A DNA stretch of 64,000 nucleotides from Phytophthora sp. 'mugwort' (lineage: Eukaryota > Oomycota > Peronosporomycetes > Peronosporales > Peronosporaceae), in the NCBI GenBank assembly GCA_033558025.1, contig JAUCEF010000014.1:2728001-2792000 (forward strand), in the 5' to 3' direction. Numbering within the stretch: position 1 is the stretch's first letter; each line of letters starts with the position of its first letter. The notes below the pieces were generated by a model. It did not search any database. It was not told the DNA's origin and saw only the letters and a program-made list of their open reading frames with translations. The translations under genes and the position numbers were made by a program. This document shows positions 1 to 10,414 of this stretch, one piece after another.

Positions 1-684
1 ACCTCAATGTAAGCTACGTTTCCTTTTTCCTAAATTTGTTCTGTGCAGAGAACGCATCAGATACGTACCTTCGGCGGTTGCCTGCCATGCGCGTCCTGGC
101 CGTCCAAGGCAGCGTGCGCATGGTGACTTGCTACATAGGCCGCTGGTCTGCTCGGTCAGCACGCCCGTGAGGGTGGTGGCCTAGGCGTGCTCGGCCTGAC
201 AGTGAAGGCGACTGAACGACTCACATGACTGTCAAATATGTGGAAATTCGTAGGAGTGGTTGTCGCCCAAACGAAACCAATATTGACACGTCGGAATTCC
301 GACAGAGGTCAGGGTACTTGTGGATGTTGCAAGATGTATGCTAGCTGAGGTCAAACTTCGCGCCAAGAGATGGATGTTATTGTTTGATGAATTACCATCT
401 ACAGTACAGTAGTCGCACAGAATGCTGATACAAACTCTCTCAAGGCCTGCTACAACAACGCATCAATTAGTTGGTAACTCTAGTTTCAAACGAGCGCTCC
501 GCGACCAGCTCTATGCAGCACGGGCAATTTACTAGTAGAGATGGTTCTATGGTATCTCGAGCGAGTCCAAAGGCGAAACAAAATCACCAAGGAGCACAAC
601 ACATTTAGGTCCGTTTACTAATCACATGACACTTTAGGGCATTGCCTAAGCGGCGCATATGTCATTAGCAGTTGCTTATCGGGC
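1..684. other. Intergenic sequence, nothing recognised
   Basis: No convincing coding region, repeat or RNA gene could be recognised here. The part around 60-230 is more GC-rich than what follows but gives no protein family match by eye. Confidence 0.5.
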
Positions 685-1425
685 GGGTAAGTAAACTTAA
701 AAGAGTGTTGCAAGTAAACTTAAAAGAGAGCTGCAACCATAGTGACAACAACAGCAGACGCCGCAGATAGAAGCGTGATCGACTGGCGGCTGATACCTGA
801 ACTAGTTCCCGACGCGGAGGTTGAACCCGAGGTCGACGTGGAGGCCGAGTCACCAACATCGGTCGTGTCGGCTGTCGATCCGCTAGCCTCAGATCTCTCC
901 GTATCGACAGTCGTGGTCTCAGTGGTCTCGTCTGTGGTGTCTTCATCACTAGTCGAGGGCTCCATCGGGGCACCTGTCGCCTCCGAGGCCTCATCAGACA
1001 TAGCCGGCTCGTCCGTGACATCAGCCTCGTCGGTGGTATCCGTCGTCGTCGAGTTCGTCGTCGTGGTGGTCGTGGTAACCGGAGCAGTGGTAGCAGCCGG
1101 TACAGTCGTAGCTGCAGGCGCCGTCGTAGCTTCGGGCGCCGTCGTAGTGGCGGGTGCGGCTGTGACTACGGTAGATGCGGTGGTGGCCCTCATAGTAATG
1201 CTCGTAGTCGTTGTGGTGGCGGTCTGGGCAACACCCTGGGTGATAATGGCAGCAGCGATGAGGATGGTGGCGAAAAACTTCATCTTAAAGAGGTGTGTGT
1301 GTGGGGGGGGTAGAGGCTGAGGCTCTTGTTGTGAGGAGAGGAGTGCAAATGTCCGAATGGAAGTCGGCACGTGATTCATGAAAGCTAAAAGCTTGACCAG
1401 CAGGGCACAAAACTCGTAACGGACC
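685..1425. repeat. Segmental duplication, unit A
   Basis: This block, holding the Thr-rich gene plus its upstream region, is repeated almost exactly at about 3245-4010. Homology continues upstream of the start codon. A G-rich/C-rich tract at about 1300-1311 and the motif aactcgtaacggacc near 1410 recur at the same relative places in the second unit, so the promoter was duplicated with the gene. Confidence 0.8.
720..1283 (-). CDS. Secreted Thr/Ser-rich mucin-like protein, probable GPI anchor (copy A)
   Basis: The 187-residue product starts MKFFATILIAAAIITQGVAQ, a clear secretion signal with probable cleavage after VAQ. A low-complexity body rich in Thr, Ala, Ser, Asp and Glu follows to about residue 160. 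The end (QSITLLSAASAVVVTMVAALF) is hydrophobic and preceded by a Ser/Gly-rich stretch, which fits a GPI-anchor signal. An upstream in-frame ATG at 1379 would add 32 residues before the signal peptide, so the start at 1283 is preferred. It is probably a heavily O-glycosylated cell-surface or wall protein; no enzymatic domain is visible. A second copy lies at 3301-3864 and differs at only a few residues (for example ERSEAS versus EGSEAS). The long Val-rich frame on the opposite strand is its antisense shadow. Confidence 0.8.
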   Translation of the reverse strand: MKFFATILIAAAIITQGVAQTATTTTTSITMRATTASTVVTAAPATTTAPEATTAPAATTVPAATTAPVTTTTTTTNSTTTDTTDEADVTDEPAMSDEASEATGAPMEPSTSDEDTTDETTETTTVDTERSEASGSTADTTDVGDSASTSTSGSTSASGTSSGISRQSITLLSAASAVVVTMVAALF

Positions 1426-2371
1426 GTACAATCGCATACTTCGTTTCTTGGTAGTGCAAGCAGTGGTATTTTTAGGGTGGGTAAACGGTGTTTTTGGTCT
1501 TATGTGATGTACGTAGTACAGTAATATGTAGAGTGACAACTGTATAAATTGTATTAATGCGCAACAATCAATGTGACGTTCTCGAACAAGAGTAAACTTG
1601 GTATCCTTCGGATGAATCTGGCAATTTATAAAAAGAAAATGCATACTTGTATAGTATATATCGTGAAGGAGCGAATTCTACTACATGTACATGTATGAAA
1701 TAGTCTTGGATGGAGGTCGAAACGGCAAACATCGATTTATGTAGCCATGCAGAAGGAGCTGAGCGATCGAAAACAACATTTGATCGACAGGTAGATCACC
1801 GTACAAAGCATATTTCGAGGAATGAGTTTGCTGCAATTTATGAACGAATGGATTTACTGCAATTTATGAAGAAGACTGACCACAACACATGTATCCAAGA
1901 TAGAAACTAGCTTGCATGAAAAAATCATCCACAGTGTTCGGTTGCGTTGGTTCGTATAGCTATCGCGAGCAGTTGCTCGCATTACTTCCTTAAAACGGGT
2001 GTACAACTCACACAAACGTTAAGGCTATTTATTGATGCTGTCATAAAAGTTTCCAAGCGTATTGATTTCCAATTAATAAAAAAATCGAGCGTCAATGAAA
2101 CTCAAGATGCAATGCAAATATCACTTGCGTCGTTTCGTCGATTGAGTAGTTGGATTGCTAGTTCTTAATGCTCGAGTAGTCTAAAGCCCGTATTTCCCAT
2201 TTATATTTTGCACTAACACTTAAATAGAGGGAATCTATATACTTGTGTGTTTAATATTCTTTATCATGTCAACAGTGACTTTGATAGTCATTTTGTCTTG
2301 GTTGTTAGGTGCCTTCTATTTGAGCTTATTTTTCACGGACCTATTAAAAGCCCTATAATAAATATCCTTTA
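1426..2371. other. Intergenic sequence, no gene recognised
   Basis: This stretch is AT-rich. Short open frames at 1710-1910 and 1947-2168 have no recognisable domain and no support from composition, so they are left out. Confidence 0.5.
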
Positions 2372-2438
2372 GTGCAATACCAACGTAAGGGCAAAGTGAA
2401 CATATTATGTTCGTTTTGTCCTTACGTTGGAATTGCAC
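2372..2438. repeat. Near-perfect inverted repeat (stem-loop)
   Basis: The sequence begins gtgcaataccaacgtaagg and ends ccttacgttggaattgcac. The two arms, about 33 nt each, pair almost completely with a very small loop. It lies just upstream of the pyruvate kinase fragment. It may be a foldback or MITE relic, or an insertion scar. Confidence 0.75.
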
Positions 2439-2483
2439 AAAAGGAGAAAGGATACCCTACATGTAGTGTTGTGATCAGTTATG

Positions 2484-2677
2484 ACATGCTGGACACTAAG
2501 GGTCCCGAAATCCGTACGGGTTTCCTCAAGAACCACGACAAGGTGACGATCCAGAAGGACTCGCTCATCGAGCTAACGACGGACTACGAGTTCCTCGGCG
2601 ACGAGACCAAGATCGCGTGCTCGTACCCGCAGCTGCCGCAGTCCGTGAAGGTCGGTGGGGCAGTGCTGGCATTGATG
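2484..2677 (+). pseudogene. Pyruvate kinase gene fragment
   Basis: The translated stretch contains MLDTKGPEIRTGFL followed by an acidic/Thr segment and PQLPQSVKVGG, which matches the region of pyruvate kinase around the conserved LDTKGPEIRTG motif and the start of the B domain. Only about 60 of the roughly 500 residues of a pyruvate kinase are present. The catalytic TIM-barrel remainder is missing on both sides, and the frame runs into unrelated sequence after VGGAVL, where family members continue with a VxDG motif. The piece is GC-rich with strong third-position C/G bias, unlike its AT-rich surroundings, as expected for a copy of a highly expressed housekeeping gene. It cannot make an enzyme. 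A transposon-mediated or repair-mediated capture is the simplest origin. Confidence 0.8.
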
Positions 2678-3244
2678 GAGATACAGTTGCCTCTATTCTC
2701 CAACGCCTGGGATTGACGCTGCCATGACGGTGAATATACCTCCCCCTGAGCGTCGAATATGGATCCCGCGCCCATAGTCCAGTTATCCTATCTATGTAGC
2801 TAGCAGAACGAGAAATCCTATAACTAGTTAATCAACTCCTTTCCTTCCGTGTTGTGATCAGTTATCATTGATAACACTGATAGCACTGTTTTCACAGAAA
2901 AAAAAGGTACGGTTGAAATCGATACATGTGTGCGGTAATAGAAGAAGTGTAAACACAATTCAGATGTATTAGCGAGATGGGCGGGTTGGAATTCAATCTT
3001 TAGGATGATGCTCCACAAAGAGGTCAAGTCGTCCCGTAGTATTTTACGAGAAGCTAGCGATGTCACAAATATAGTTGTTCACGTTGCTATGATTTCGTAG
3101 ATGTAGTCGGCAGCAGACCATATATCCTGAAAGTAAGGAAATATGGTCTGCTGTAAGGTCGCTCTCACAGCAGACCACATTTCCTTGGTCGCTCTCAAGG
3201 CATAAATGTTTCTTAGCAATGGTTTATCGAGCGAGTATATATAT
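2678..3244. other. Intergenic sequence with a small inverted repeat
   Basis: No gene is visible. At 3111-3153, cagcagaccatat and atatggtctgctg form a short stem-loop, and a third copy of the cagcagacca motif follows at about 3168. A 17-nt string, gtgttgtgatcagttat, occurs both before the pyruvate kinase fragment (about 2467) and here (about 2849). Confidence 0.5.
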
Positions 3245-3246
3245 TG

Positions 3247-3318
3247 AAGTAAACTTAAAAGAGCGCTGCAAGTAAACTTAAAAGAGCGCTGCAAGTAAAC
3301 TTAAAAGAGAGCTGCAAC
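3247..3318. repeat. Three tandem copies of the gene's 3' end
   Basis: A unit of about 25 nt (aagtaaacttaaaagagcgctgc) is repeated three times. It overlaps the last codons and stop of the Thr-rich gene (VAALF-stop in reverse). The copy-A locus has two units at about 693-740. The array probably grew by replication slippage. Confidence 0.85.
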
Positions 3319-3864
3319 CATAGTGACAACAACAGCAGACGCCGCAGATAGAAGCGTGATCGACTGGCGGCTGATACCTGAACTAGTTCCCGACGCGGAG
3401 GTTGAACCCGAGGTCGACGTGGAGGCCGAGTCACCAACATCGGTCGTGTCGGCCGTCGATCCGCTAGCCTCAGATCCCTCCGTATCGACAGTCGTGGTCT
3501 CAGTGGTCTCGTCTGTGGTGTCTTCATCACTAGTCGAGGGCTCCATCGGGGCACCTGTCGCCTCCGAGGCCTCATCAGACATAGCCGGCTCGTCCGTGAC
3601 ATCAGCCTCGTCGGTGGTATCCGTCGTCGTCGAGTTCGTCGTCGTGGTGGTCGTGGTAACCGGAGCAGTGGTAGCAGCCGGTACAGTCGTAGCTGCAGGC
3701 GCCGTCGTAGCTTCGGGCGCCGTCGTAGTGGCGGGTGCGGCTGTGACTACGGTAGGTGCGGTGGTGGCCCTCATAGTAGTGCTCGTAGTCGTTGTGGTGG
3801 CGGTCTGGGCAACACCCTGGGTGATAATGGCAGCAGCGATGAGGATGGTGGTGAAAAACTTCAT
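3301..3864 (-). CDS. Secreted Thr/Ser-rich mucin-like protein, probable GPI anchor (copy B)
   Basis: This is a 187-residue near-identical paralogue of the gene at 720-1283, with signal peptide MKFFTTILIAAAIITQGVAQ, a Thr/Ala/Ser-rich acidic middle and a hydrophobic C-terminus. Visible differences include Ala-to-Thr in the signal and Ser-to-Thr and Ser-to-Pro in the TMRATT region. The shared upstream sequence suggests shared regulation. The start was chosen because it places the signal peptide at the N-terminus; an in-frame upstream extension of 25 residues has no such logic. The function is unknown; a wall or surface mucin is the best inference. Confidence 0.8.
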   Translation of the reverse strand: MKFFTTILIAAAIITQGVAQTATTTTTSTTMRATTAPTVVTAAPATTTAPEATTAPAATTVPAATTAPVTTTTTTTNSTTTDTTDEADVTDEPAMSDEASEATGAPMEPSTSDEDTTDETTETTTVDTEGSEASGSTADTTDVGDSASTSTSGSTSASGTSSGISRQSITLLSAASAVVVTMVAALF

Positions 3865-4258
3865 CTTAAAGAGGTGTGTGTGTGGGGGGGGGGTAGAGGC
3901 TGAGGCTCTTGTTGTGAGGAGAGGAGTGCAATTTTGCAAATGAATTTTTGGCCGGGTGGTCCTTAGATGCTAGAAGCTCGGCCAGCCCACGGAAAAACTC
4001 GTAACGGACCATAATATTCCTTCCCATGCCATGTGGCCGTTTTGCAACGGTGGCACTCGACAAGTGCGAGTTCTATTTGTAGAGGAGGATACGTCAACAC
4101 ATCAGACAGGCTACGGGATTCCCCAAACGCACATGTGTCGTTGAGCGGGAGCATTCTACGAACCTACTACTGGGCGTTGGTCCTAACAAATATCGATGCC
4201 ATTTTGGGAACGGCTTTACCATTTAAAATTAGTGGAATATCGTCGTTTGAAGCTCAGT

Positions 4259-4603
4259 TCAGGGACCAAACTGGTATTCACCATTTTTGACTTGAAATAC
4301 GTTCGGGATTCCATACCTATTTAGATAGAGGACGAAAGCGCTACTGGGGAAAAACAACAAGGACGTTGTACTACATTTGAGCAATATCCTTACTGTTTCC
4401 TTGCGTGGTGTGTTCCACATGTTTGCTAGGGGGTCGATCGCTGCTTGAACAAGAATAACAAGTTCTGCCGACAAAAGTGAAGCCTTGCTATTCGCAGCAC
4501 CACATAGTACTTGGAGACAAGTGGATCTTTTGGATCGGATGAGTCCCTCATCGTCTGACTCTATCCATTTCTGGAGCGCTCTAGAATTGATCTCGTCCGG
4601 CAC
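4259..4603 (-). pseudogene. Unidentified open frame, possible gene fragment
   Basis: An open frame of about 115 codons reads through a globular-looking stretch (KWIESDDEGLIRSK, then a Leu/Ala-rich helical part). It stays open upstream to about 4640 but has no ATG at its beginning (the first possible start is GTG) and no domain could be recognised. Composition is more gene-like than the flanks. It may be an exon or a fragment of a host gene. Confidence 0.3.
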
Positions 4604-5369
4604 GGCTTGCGGGTTTAGCAGATCAAGGTTCGCCAGCGATGTTTTGTCGGACGTCTAACACAACTTCCATGCATCGGTGCAACGTTGAAACTGAAAAATG
4701 CCACTCAAAACAAATAACGCAACAAGAGCGTTTTTTTCACATTTCTGCGGCAAACCTGTTTCCGTCTTTGGTTAGTGCTGACCCTCGGTTCGCGTTGGCA
4801 ACACTGACGCAGAACAGTGCAATTTATCCTGAACATTCGTAGGTGAATGACTTTCAAATAGTCCACGCACGCAGCACGTAAATAGTCACAGTACACCGTG
4901 TCCGTCTACCAATTTAAAATTCTGTGCTTCTCCGAGAAATATTACAATAAAAACGCCAATATTAATAGGAGCAATAGTATTGCTTAGAAAATGTGTACTA
5001 AAACAAAATCATATTACTGCATAACATCATAGTTTCATTTATAAAGTATTGAAACTTACCAAGAAACCATTATTGTATTCAGTTGAGCTTGATCTGCTCA
5101 CAACACTTTATTGAAATCTTCGAAAAAGAGGAAATATGTACTAAGGAAGAGGTTCAAGTCTTTTATGTGCCTCCACAATTGAAAAATACTGTGATCTTAT
5201 TGGTCAGGCCGCTGTCGCCATCTCTGCTCAATCAACTCACCTCGGCGACTTCAGCTCAGTCGCAAGGTCCTCAGCTATTAGATTGCACAGGTAGGTCCTT
5301 GTTCCTATGCTGCCGAAAGCTGCGCAACGCTCCGGCTGCTAGTGAAGGAGGAGGCCATCGCGCTGAGGC
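4604..5369. other. Intergenic sequence up to the Copia LTR
   Basis: No supported gene. An open frame at about 5083-5499 runs into the LTR and shows no recognisable domain. Confidence 0.4.
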
Positions 5370-5725
5370 GCTTGAGTGGAGCGCTGTGCGCTCCGCGTAC
5401 CGTGGCGCAGCAGGTGCCTGGCTTGTCTGCCAACAAAAAGAGAAACTGACTCAAAACCCTTTCCAAAGTGTTATATTGATTAGCAAGCACTTGAGGTAAT
5501 CACAGATGGCTGGATAGTACTGGGCAGAGAGCTCCCTGCCAACCATAGTGCAATGACGATTGAGAGGAAGAGGAGCGAGCTGGCCGAGGACGCAGTCCGA
5601 AGACGAGCTGACTTCCTCTTTTGCCTCAGACCCCGAGCTCAAGTCAAGAGCATAGGCAATTAGAATAGAGGGTAAAAGAGTAATATACTGTTGTGAGACC
5701 CAACACTAAAGCATTCAATTCAACA
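5370..5725 (+). repeat. Copia 5' LTR
   Basis: It aligns along its length with 28625-28968. Both share the gcgctgtgcgctccgcgtac block near the start and end in attcaattcaaca. It differs from the 3' LTR by many substitutions and small indels, showing that the insertion is old. Confidence 0.85.
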
Positions 5726-5744
5726 TTTCAAGTACGAGTGGCAA

Positions 5745-5924
5745 GTGGGTCAACGGAACCTCGCAGCGCTGAAGTTCAGCGGGGCCGAAGGAGACTTTGC
5801 GGGTTGGAAGGACCGCGTCGTTGTCCACTTGCGAGCGAAGAGCGATAAGCGCATCATCGCCAACCGACGAAAGCCGAAGGTCCGCTACGAGGAATCGCTG
5901 AAGCAACTTCCGGTTGTAGACAAG
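5745..5924 (+). pseudogene. Copia gag, N-terminal part
   Basis: The open frame begins just after the 5' LTR with GQRNLAALKFSGAEGDFAGW, the F-x-G-x-x-x-x-x-W pattern typical of Copia gag proteins near their N-terminus. There is no clear ATG; GTG stands at the first codon. The frame is interrupted exactly at the GACAAG target site by Polinton 1. The same frame continues at 24160 (codons for PSEDS) once the Polinton and one target copy are removed, until a stop about 30 codons later. Confidence 0.75.
5919..5924. repeat. Polinton 1 target site duplication, left copy (GACAAG)
   Basis: The six bases directly before the element's 5'-AGTAGT terminus are identical to the six bases after its ACTACT-3' end (24154-24159). 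A 6-bp duplication is the hallmark of Polinton integration. Confidence 0.95.
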
Positions 5925-6220
5925 AGTAGTGGTTTACAGTACTCAATCGGGGCTACTTTTTCATAAATTCCTTCTGAATGTTTTAAAATCACGCGTAATC
6001 AATCATTTAATGAAAAAGGTGTAAATGTTGGACCACACCTCTCGATAGCCAATATGCAAAGAGACATATTTTTTGTTCTTAAAAGGTCCTGATAGCGAAT
6101 ATGTAAAGGTGTTAAAGGTGCATAATTTACTGAATATAAGATACAATATTATGCCTATATGAAGTTATCCAAATGTGAGGATCAAAAATATGAAGACGTT
6201 CCATCCTGATAGATAAATAT
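5925..6220 (+). repeat. Polinton 1 left terminal inverted repeat
   Basis: It starts AGTAGTGGTTTACAGTA and is matched in reverse complement by 23867-24153 through ccatcctgatagata. A small internal duplication (aaggtgttaaaggtg) and scattered substitutions distinguish the arms. Confidence 0.92.
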
Positions 6221-6236
6221 AAAGGTATAAAATATA

Positions 6237-6687
6237 ATGACAGGATTCATATATATAAGATTTCGAACAAAGACGATTCTATCGTCTTCATTGGGAGCTC
6301 CAACAAACCACAACAGTTATACTGGAATGATGTTAGAGGTAATTACACGGCGTGGTTAAGAACTGGCAAGTCGTTTCGTACAATTTATGAACATTTTAAA
6401 AACGGTAGGGTCGATAGCTTTGATAAAAAAAGATTGATCAGCGAGCATGAGATCACAAAAAGTATCGATATCTATGAGCATAAGCAAGTGGCTATAAACC
6501 ATACCCAATGCATAAACACCGCGAGCATTCATTTCGAATTGGGGAAGAGGAGCTCCATAACCTCCCAGAAAAGTACGACCCGAGAAGAAAGATTCAATGT
6601 GAATGCGGCTCGATATATAGTCGATACAACAAGGGTAAGCATTTAATGACGAAGAAGCATCAGGCTTATTTAGCACTGTGTGGTTAA
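6237..6687 (+). pseudogene. GIY-YIG endonuclease, frameshifted
   Basis: This is the decayed counterpart of the intact gene at 43853-44371. The first codons give MTGFIYI; after one frameshift the motif IVFIGSS (YVG equivalent) appears, followed by a helical middle part and a C-terminal zinc-type motif (CECG ... KHLMTKKHQAYL) that matches the CVCG...KHQ end of the intact copy. It lies immediately inside the left TIR, next to the polymerase end. In element 2 the gene is at the opposite, capsid end. No activity is expected. Confidence 0.75.
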
Positions 6688-6766
6688 ATATCATTGTAAT
6701 TCCTATGAAATAATCAAACATATTTTTTTATCCTGATAAAACGTCATCCTTAGTATATAGATAACA

Positions 6767-6964
6767 ATGACATACTCACCCGAAAAGTATCAAGCGAACA
6801 AAGAACGCTTCAAAGTGAACCAGATGCGGTATTACCTCAAGACGAGAGAAACACGTAGCGCTATGCAAAAAGCGTGCGATACAGCCCATAGAGAACAGAT
6901 TAATATTCGACGTAGGGAGAAGCGCAAACTACTTAAAGCAAACGAGAAAACAGAATCGAATTAA
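6767..6964 (+). CDS. Small basic Polinton protein, 65 residues
   Basis: This short uninterrupted frame (starts MTYSPEKYQANKERFK) encodes a lysine/arginine-rich, probably helical protein. The homologue in element 2 (60212-60412, minus) has the same start and a broken middle. The gene lies directly upstream of the polymerase in both elements and is divided from it by an AT-rich spacer with a TATATA-type motif (agtatatag) close to the start codon. No family is recognised. A basic terminal-protein-like or DNA-binding role is only a guess from position and charge. Confidence 0.6.
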   Translation: MTYSPEKYQANKERFKVNQMRYYLKTRETRSAMQKACDTAHREQINIRRREKRKLLKANEKTESN

Positions 6965-7076
6965 TTCACATCATTTTTTTGTATTTCCAAGCATATAAAG
7001 TTCTATCTCAAGCAAAGTCCAACTAATATAAAGGCTTTTCCACCAGCCGAAATATACCCACCGATATATAACAATC

Positions 7077-10000
7077 ATGTTGCCGTACGAAGTTGAAGGA
7101 CTTAGGCGATTGAATATTCCATACGTTAAATGGGGAAAACACTATTGATTGAAGGTGCGACGACACAGGTAAGATGGTTTATATTGGAAACCAAGAAATA
7201 AGAAACTAATTGTCAAGCAGTATAAGAAATCGATTGAGACCTCAACAAGCATCTTTCACCCGATTATAAGGCTGACCCGAGTATCGATTCTATAAAGGCA
7301 ACCTCATGGAGACTCATCTCTATGAAAATATCCCAGCAGGAGAGTTTTATGACAGCTGGAAGTTGTACTCGAAAGTCAGGGGAAAGCTCATAAGGTAAAA
7401 TTGCGCTTGGATACAGCAATATTGCCGATGAAAGTGATGTTCGTATTGGTATCCAAATGTTGGCAACAGAATGGTCTTCGACTCTCTAATTGCGATTAAT
7501 ACTAAGGGTGATATCCGGAAGGTGATAACTCCTATTAAAGCAATGGAGTTGGCAAACAAGCTCCCGTACCCTTCATCTGGATACAAACTCCTGGTAATCA
7601 TTGGGTTTAAGTCATTCATCTACTTTCGCAACCACGCTCTTGGTGATAGCGGAGCTGTTATCCCTAAAGTCATACTCAATAACAAGCATGTCATTAATTT
7701 TCCGAAGACCAACAATAAATGCGTTTTCCATTGCATTGCTTTTCATCCAATCGTGGTAAAGATCTCGCAAGGTTATACCTTCAAGCGGTATTGTTCATAC
7801 AAGGGTATTAGCGACACGCTAAGTCTCTTTCGCAACTTGAAGCCAATTGACATTTTGCAATTCGATGAGCTCGAGGAATGCTTCCAGCTCAGTATCAACG
7901 TATATACGAAGGATGTGGAAACCGGAAATGTTGAGTGCATTCGTTCCTCAGAGAAGAGCTATGACCGAATCAACATCCTATCGTGCGAGAATCATGCTCT
8001 CTACATCAAAAACATGGAAATGTTTCAGAACAAGTACCAGTGTCAGAAATGGGATATGATCTTCAAGACGAGTGAAAAATTATGAAACCACTCAAAGAAC
8101 AGATGCGATGAAGTCAATATGAGTTCACAAAACTACCAAGCATCTACACTCCTCCTGAGAATATGATTAAGAAGTTGCTTCAACGATACTCGCTAAAGCA
8201 TGTGGATCACTACCTCGATCATTTCATTGTCTATGATTTCGGAAGCCATCCTCAAGCCAACCAGAGATTAGCCACGGAGAAAGTGCTGTCTATGTAAATG
8301 AGCACATCCCCGTTAGCGTTTCGATATCAGATAGCTTAACTAATCGTGTTGAATGTTTATTAATAACGATCCGCGTGCATTGCTAAATGATATGTTCGAG
8401 TATATGTTCGAGTGTATTAACAACGCAGCTAAGATCATTCAGCGATATAATGTGTCGAAGTATGAGACCTTACTCAGAAGCATTTTAATGCGTGAGGGGG
8501 AGAAGGGTACACTCTCATCTAATAATGATGAAATCAAAGAAGGAGAGTACCAATCATTCTACGATGCGCATGCTAATATCAAAACTTTGATATCAGAGAT
8601 AATGGATCATACAATAAAATCAAAACGTATCCTTGATCAAGTACCTTTTCTTGGATTCAACTCTGGAAGATATGACAACAATTTTATTAAGAAAGATCTC
8701 TTCTCGTAATCGGGACCGACAACATCAAATCCGCTATCAGAAATCCCAGTTATATGTGCATCGCAACTGGCGACTTCAATATGCTTGATATTATGAATTA
8801 TGTCCCACAAGGTACATCTCTGGAAAATTATATCACTACTTACCTCGGTGGGTGCAAGTGTGATGACAACATTAAATGCACTTGTGGCCTTGCTAAGGGG
8901 ATATATGAGTACATAACTTCATTTAATTTACTTAGCGAGACTAAAATCTCACCTAAGAAGGCTTTCAATAGCGATCTTCACGGGACAATCGCTACTAATG
9001 AAGCCTATGAACGCGTCAAGTTCGTTTGGGAGTACCATGAGATGAAGAGTATCAAGGATATGCTGATCTGCTGATCTGGATGTTGTGCCATTCATCAAAG
9101 CTATCCAATCTCAGCGAGAATTGCTTAAGCGTTTTGATCTCGACATGGTCACTGATGGTGTCTCGCTTCCGGGGCTCTCGGAGAAGGTTATGTATCAGAC
9201 ATGCCACAAAAAAACTCAGGAAGCCACCGAGAATAGCTGCTCCACGGTTTGGATTTCCTGCGAAACAAATGAAGGGGTACAAGGCTCAAGACGCTGAAGC
9301 TAAACGTCAATATGATATGACGATTGGTCATCTAAATACATTATTAGATCGGTATCTTTGCGCTTTATGCTATTGTCCTCTAACTGCTGAAACCGCGTCA
9401 GCTGATAGAATTAATTACTCCAAAGGTCATATCAATGGCAACATTATGATTAGCTGCATCGAGTGCAATGTGGCTCATAAAGATATGTCCATCGGTGGAT
9501 TTCGGAAAAAGAAACTTTATGATTTCAACTCCGATCAGTTAGTATATTTAATTTATTTAGCGGAGAAAGAGATCGACCGTAGAATGAAGGACAATATTTC
9601 CGGCGGGCCATCGATTATCTTTAACCGCTACGCCACAGCTATTGAGAAAAAGATCGAACATTTCACGTTTCTTCGTTGGAGGAGCTAAATAGTTCATGTG
9701 AGATTACCATGAAGAAGCGCCTCAATAAGAGTACGAATCCGATTCATCTATCGATTGCCATCTATCAGCTTGTTAAGCTCCGAATGCTCCAATTCTACTA
9801 CGATTGCATCGATTTCTACTTCGATCGCAGCGATTTTCAAATCAGGAGATGGGCACTGACTCAGCGTATATACGCTTTCAGCTGTGACAATCCTTTCGCG
9901 AGTGTATCAAGCCTGAGCTTCAAGACCACTTCAAGAAACACAAGTATGAATGGTTTCCGCGAGAATAAAACAAGGAAGTGTCCATCTATGATACATTCAC

Positions 10001-10375
10001 TCCTGGCCTATCCAAGGACGAGTGGCGAGGTGATGCGATAGTAGCACTATCCAGCAAGAATTACATTTGCTATATCCCAGATGAAGAACACAAGGTCAAG
10101 AAAGATGAAAGACTGTTAATGGGAAAGTCGAATATTTCAAGCTGTCCACAAAAGGTATTCAAAAGAACAAGAACAATGATTTACTATCGCCTGAGAAATC
10201 CGAGTCTGTTGTTCGCGATCGTATAACTCTCAGAGGAACTAAGAAGGGTTTCAGCATTAGTATAGAGACCAAATCAATCATTACATACAGTCAAACAAAG
10301 ACTGCCCTTAACTATTGGTACAGCAAGCGTAAGGTTTCAGATGATGGTATTTCTACAATTCCACTCGATATTTAG
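7077..10375 (+). pseudogene. Protein-primed family B DNA polymerase, broken and deleted
   Basis: Starting MLPYEVEGLRRLNIPYVKWG, it corresponds to the polymerase of element 2 (56102-60089). Recognisable parts in order: the N-terminal domain; an exonuclease segment with IVYDF and FNSGRYDNNFI near 8225 and 8660; the Cys-rich GGCKCDD...CTC segment near 8850; the HNH-like module (CALC ... ADRI ... CIEC) near 9360-9480; and the C-terminal palm/thumb part from SCEITMKKR onward. Stops and frameshifts occur throughout. Relative to element 2 about 0.63 kb is missing between FNRYA (about 9630) and IEKKIEHFTF, which removes motif A (DANALYLW) and motif B (KLVGDSAFG). The polymerase is therefore dead. Confidence 0.85.
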
Positions 10376-10414
10376 GGGGAACTCTTTGCATTTTTTTTGT
10401 TTCTAATATAGACC

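Larger units (their letters stand above)
3245..4010. repeat. Segmental duplication, unit B
   Basis: This is the second unit of the duplication described at 685-1425. It contains the Thr-rich gene and its promoter-proximal sequence. The nearly identical coding regions point to a recent duplication or gene conversion. Confidence 0.8.

Noticed and set aside
742..1320. 192-codon plus-strand Val/Ser-rich open frame (and its twin at 3323-3943)
   Set aside because: It is the antisense of the Thr-rich signal-peptide protein; the GTC/GTA valine runs mirror threonine codons and no signal or domain is present.
5083..5499. 138-codon open frame upstream of and into the Copia 5' LTR
   Set aside because: Its second half is LTR sequence and the first half has no recognisable domain.
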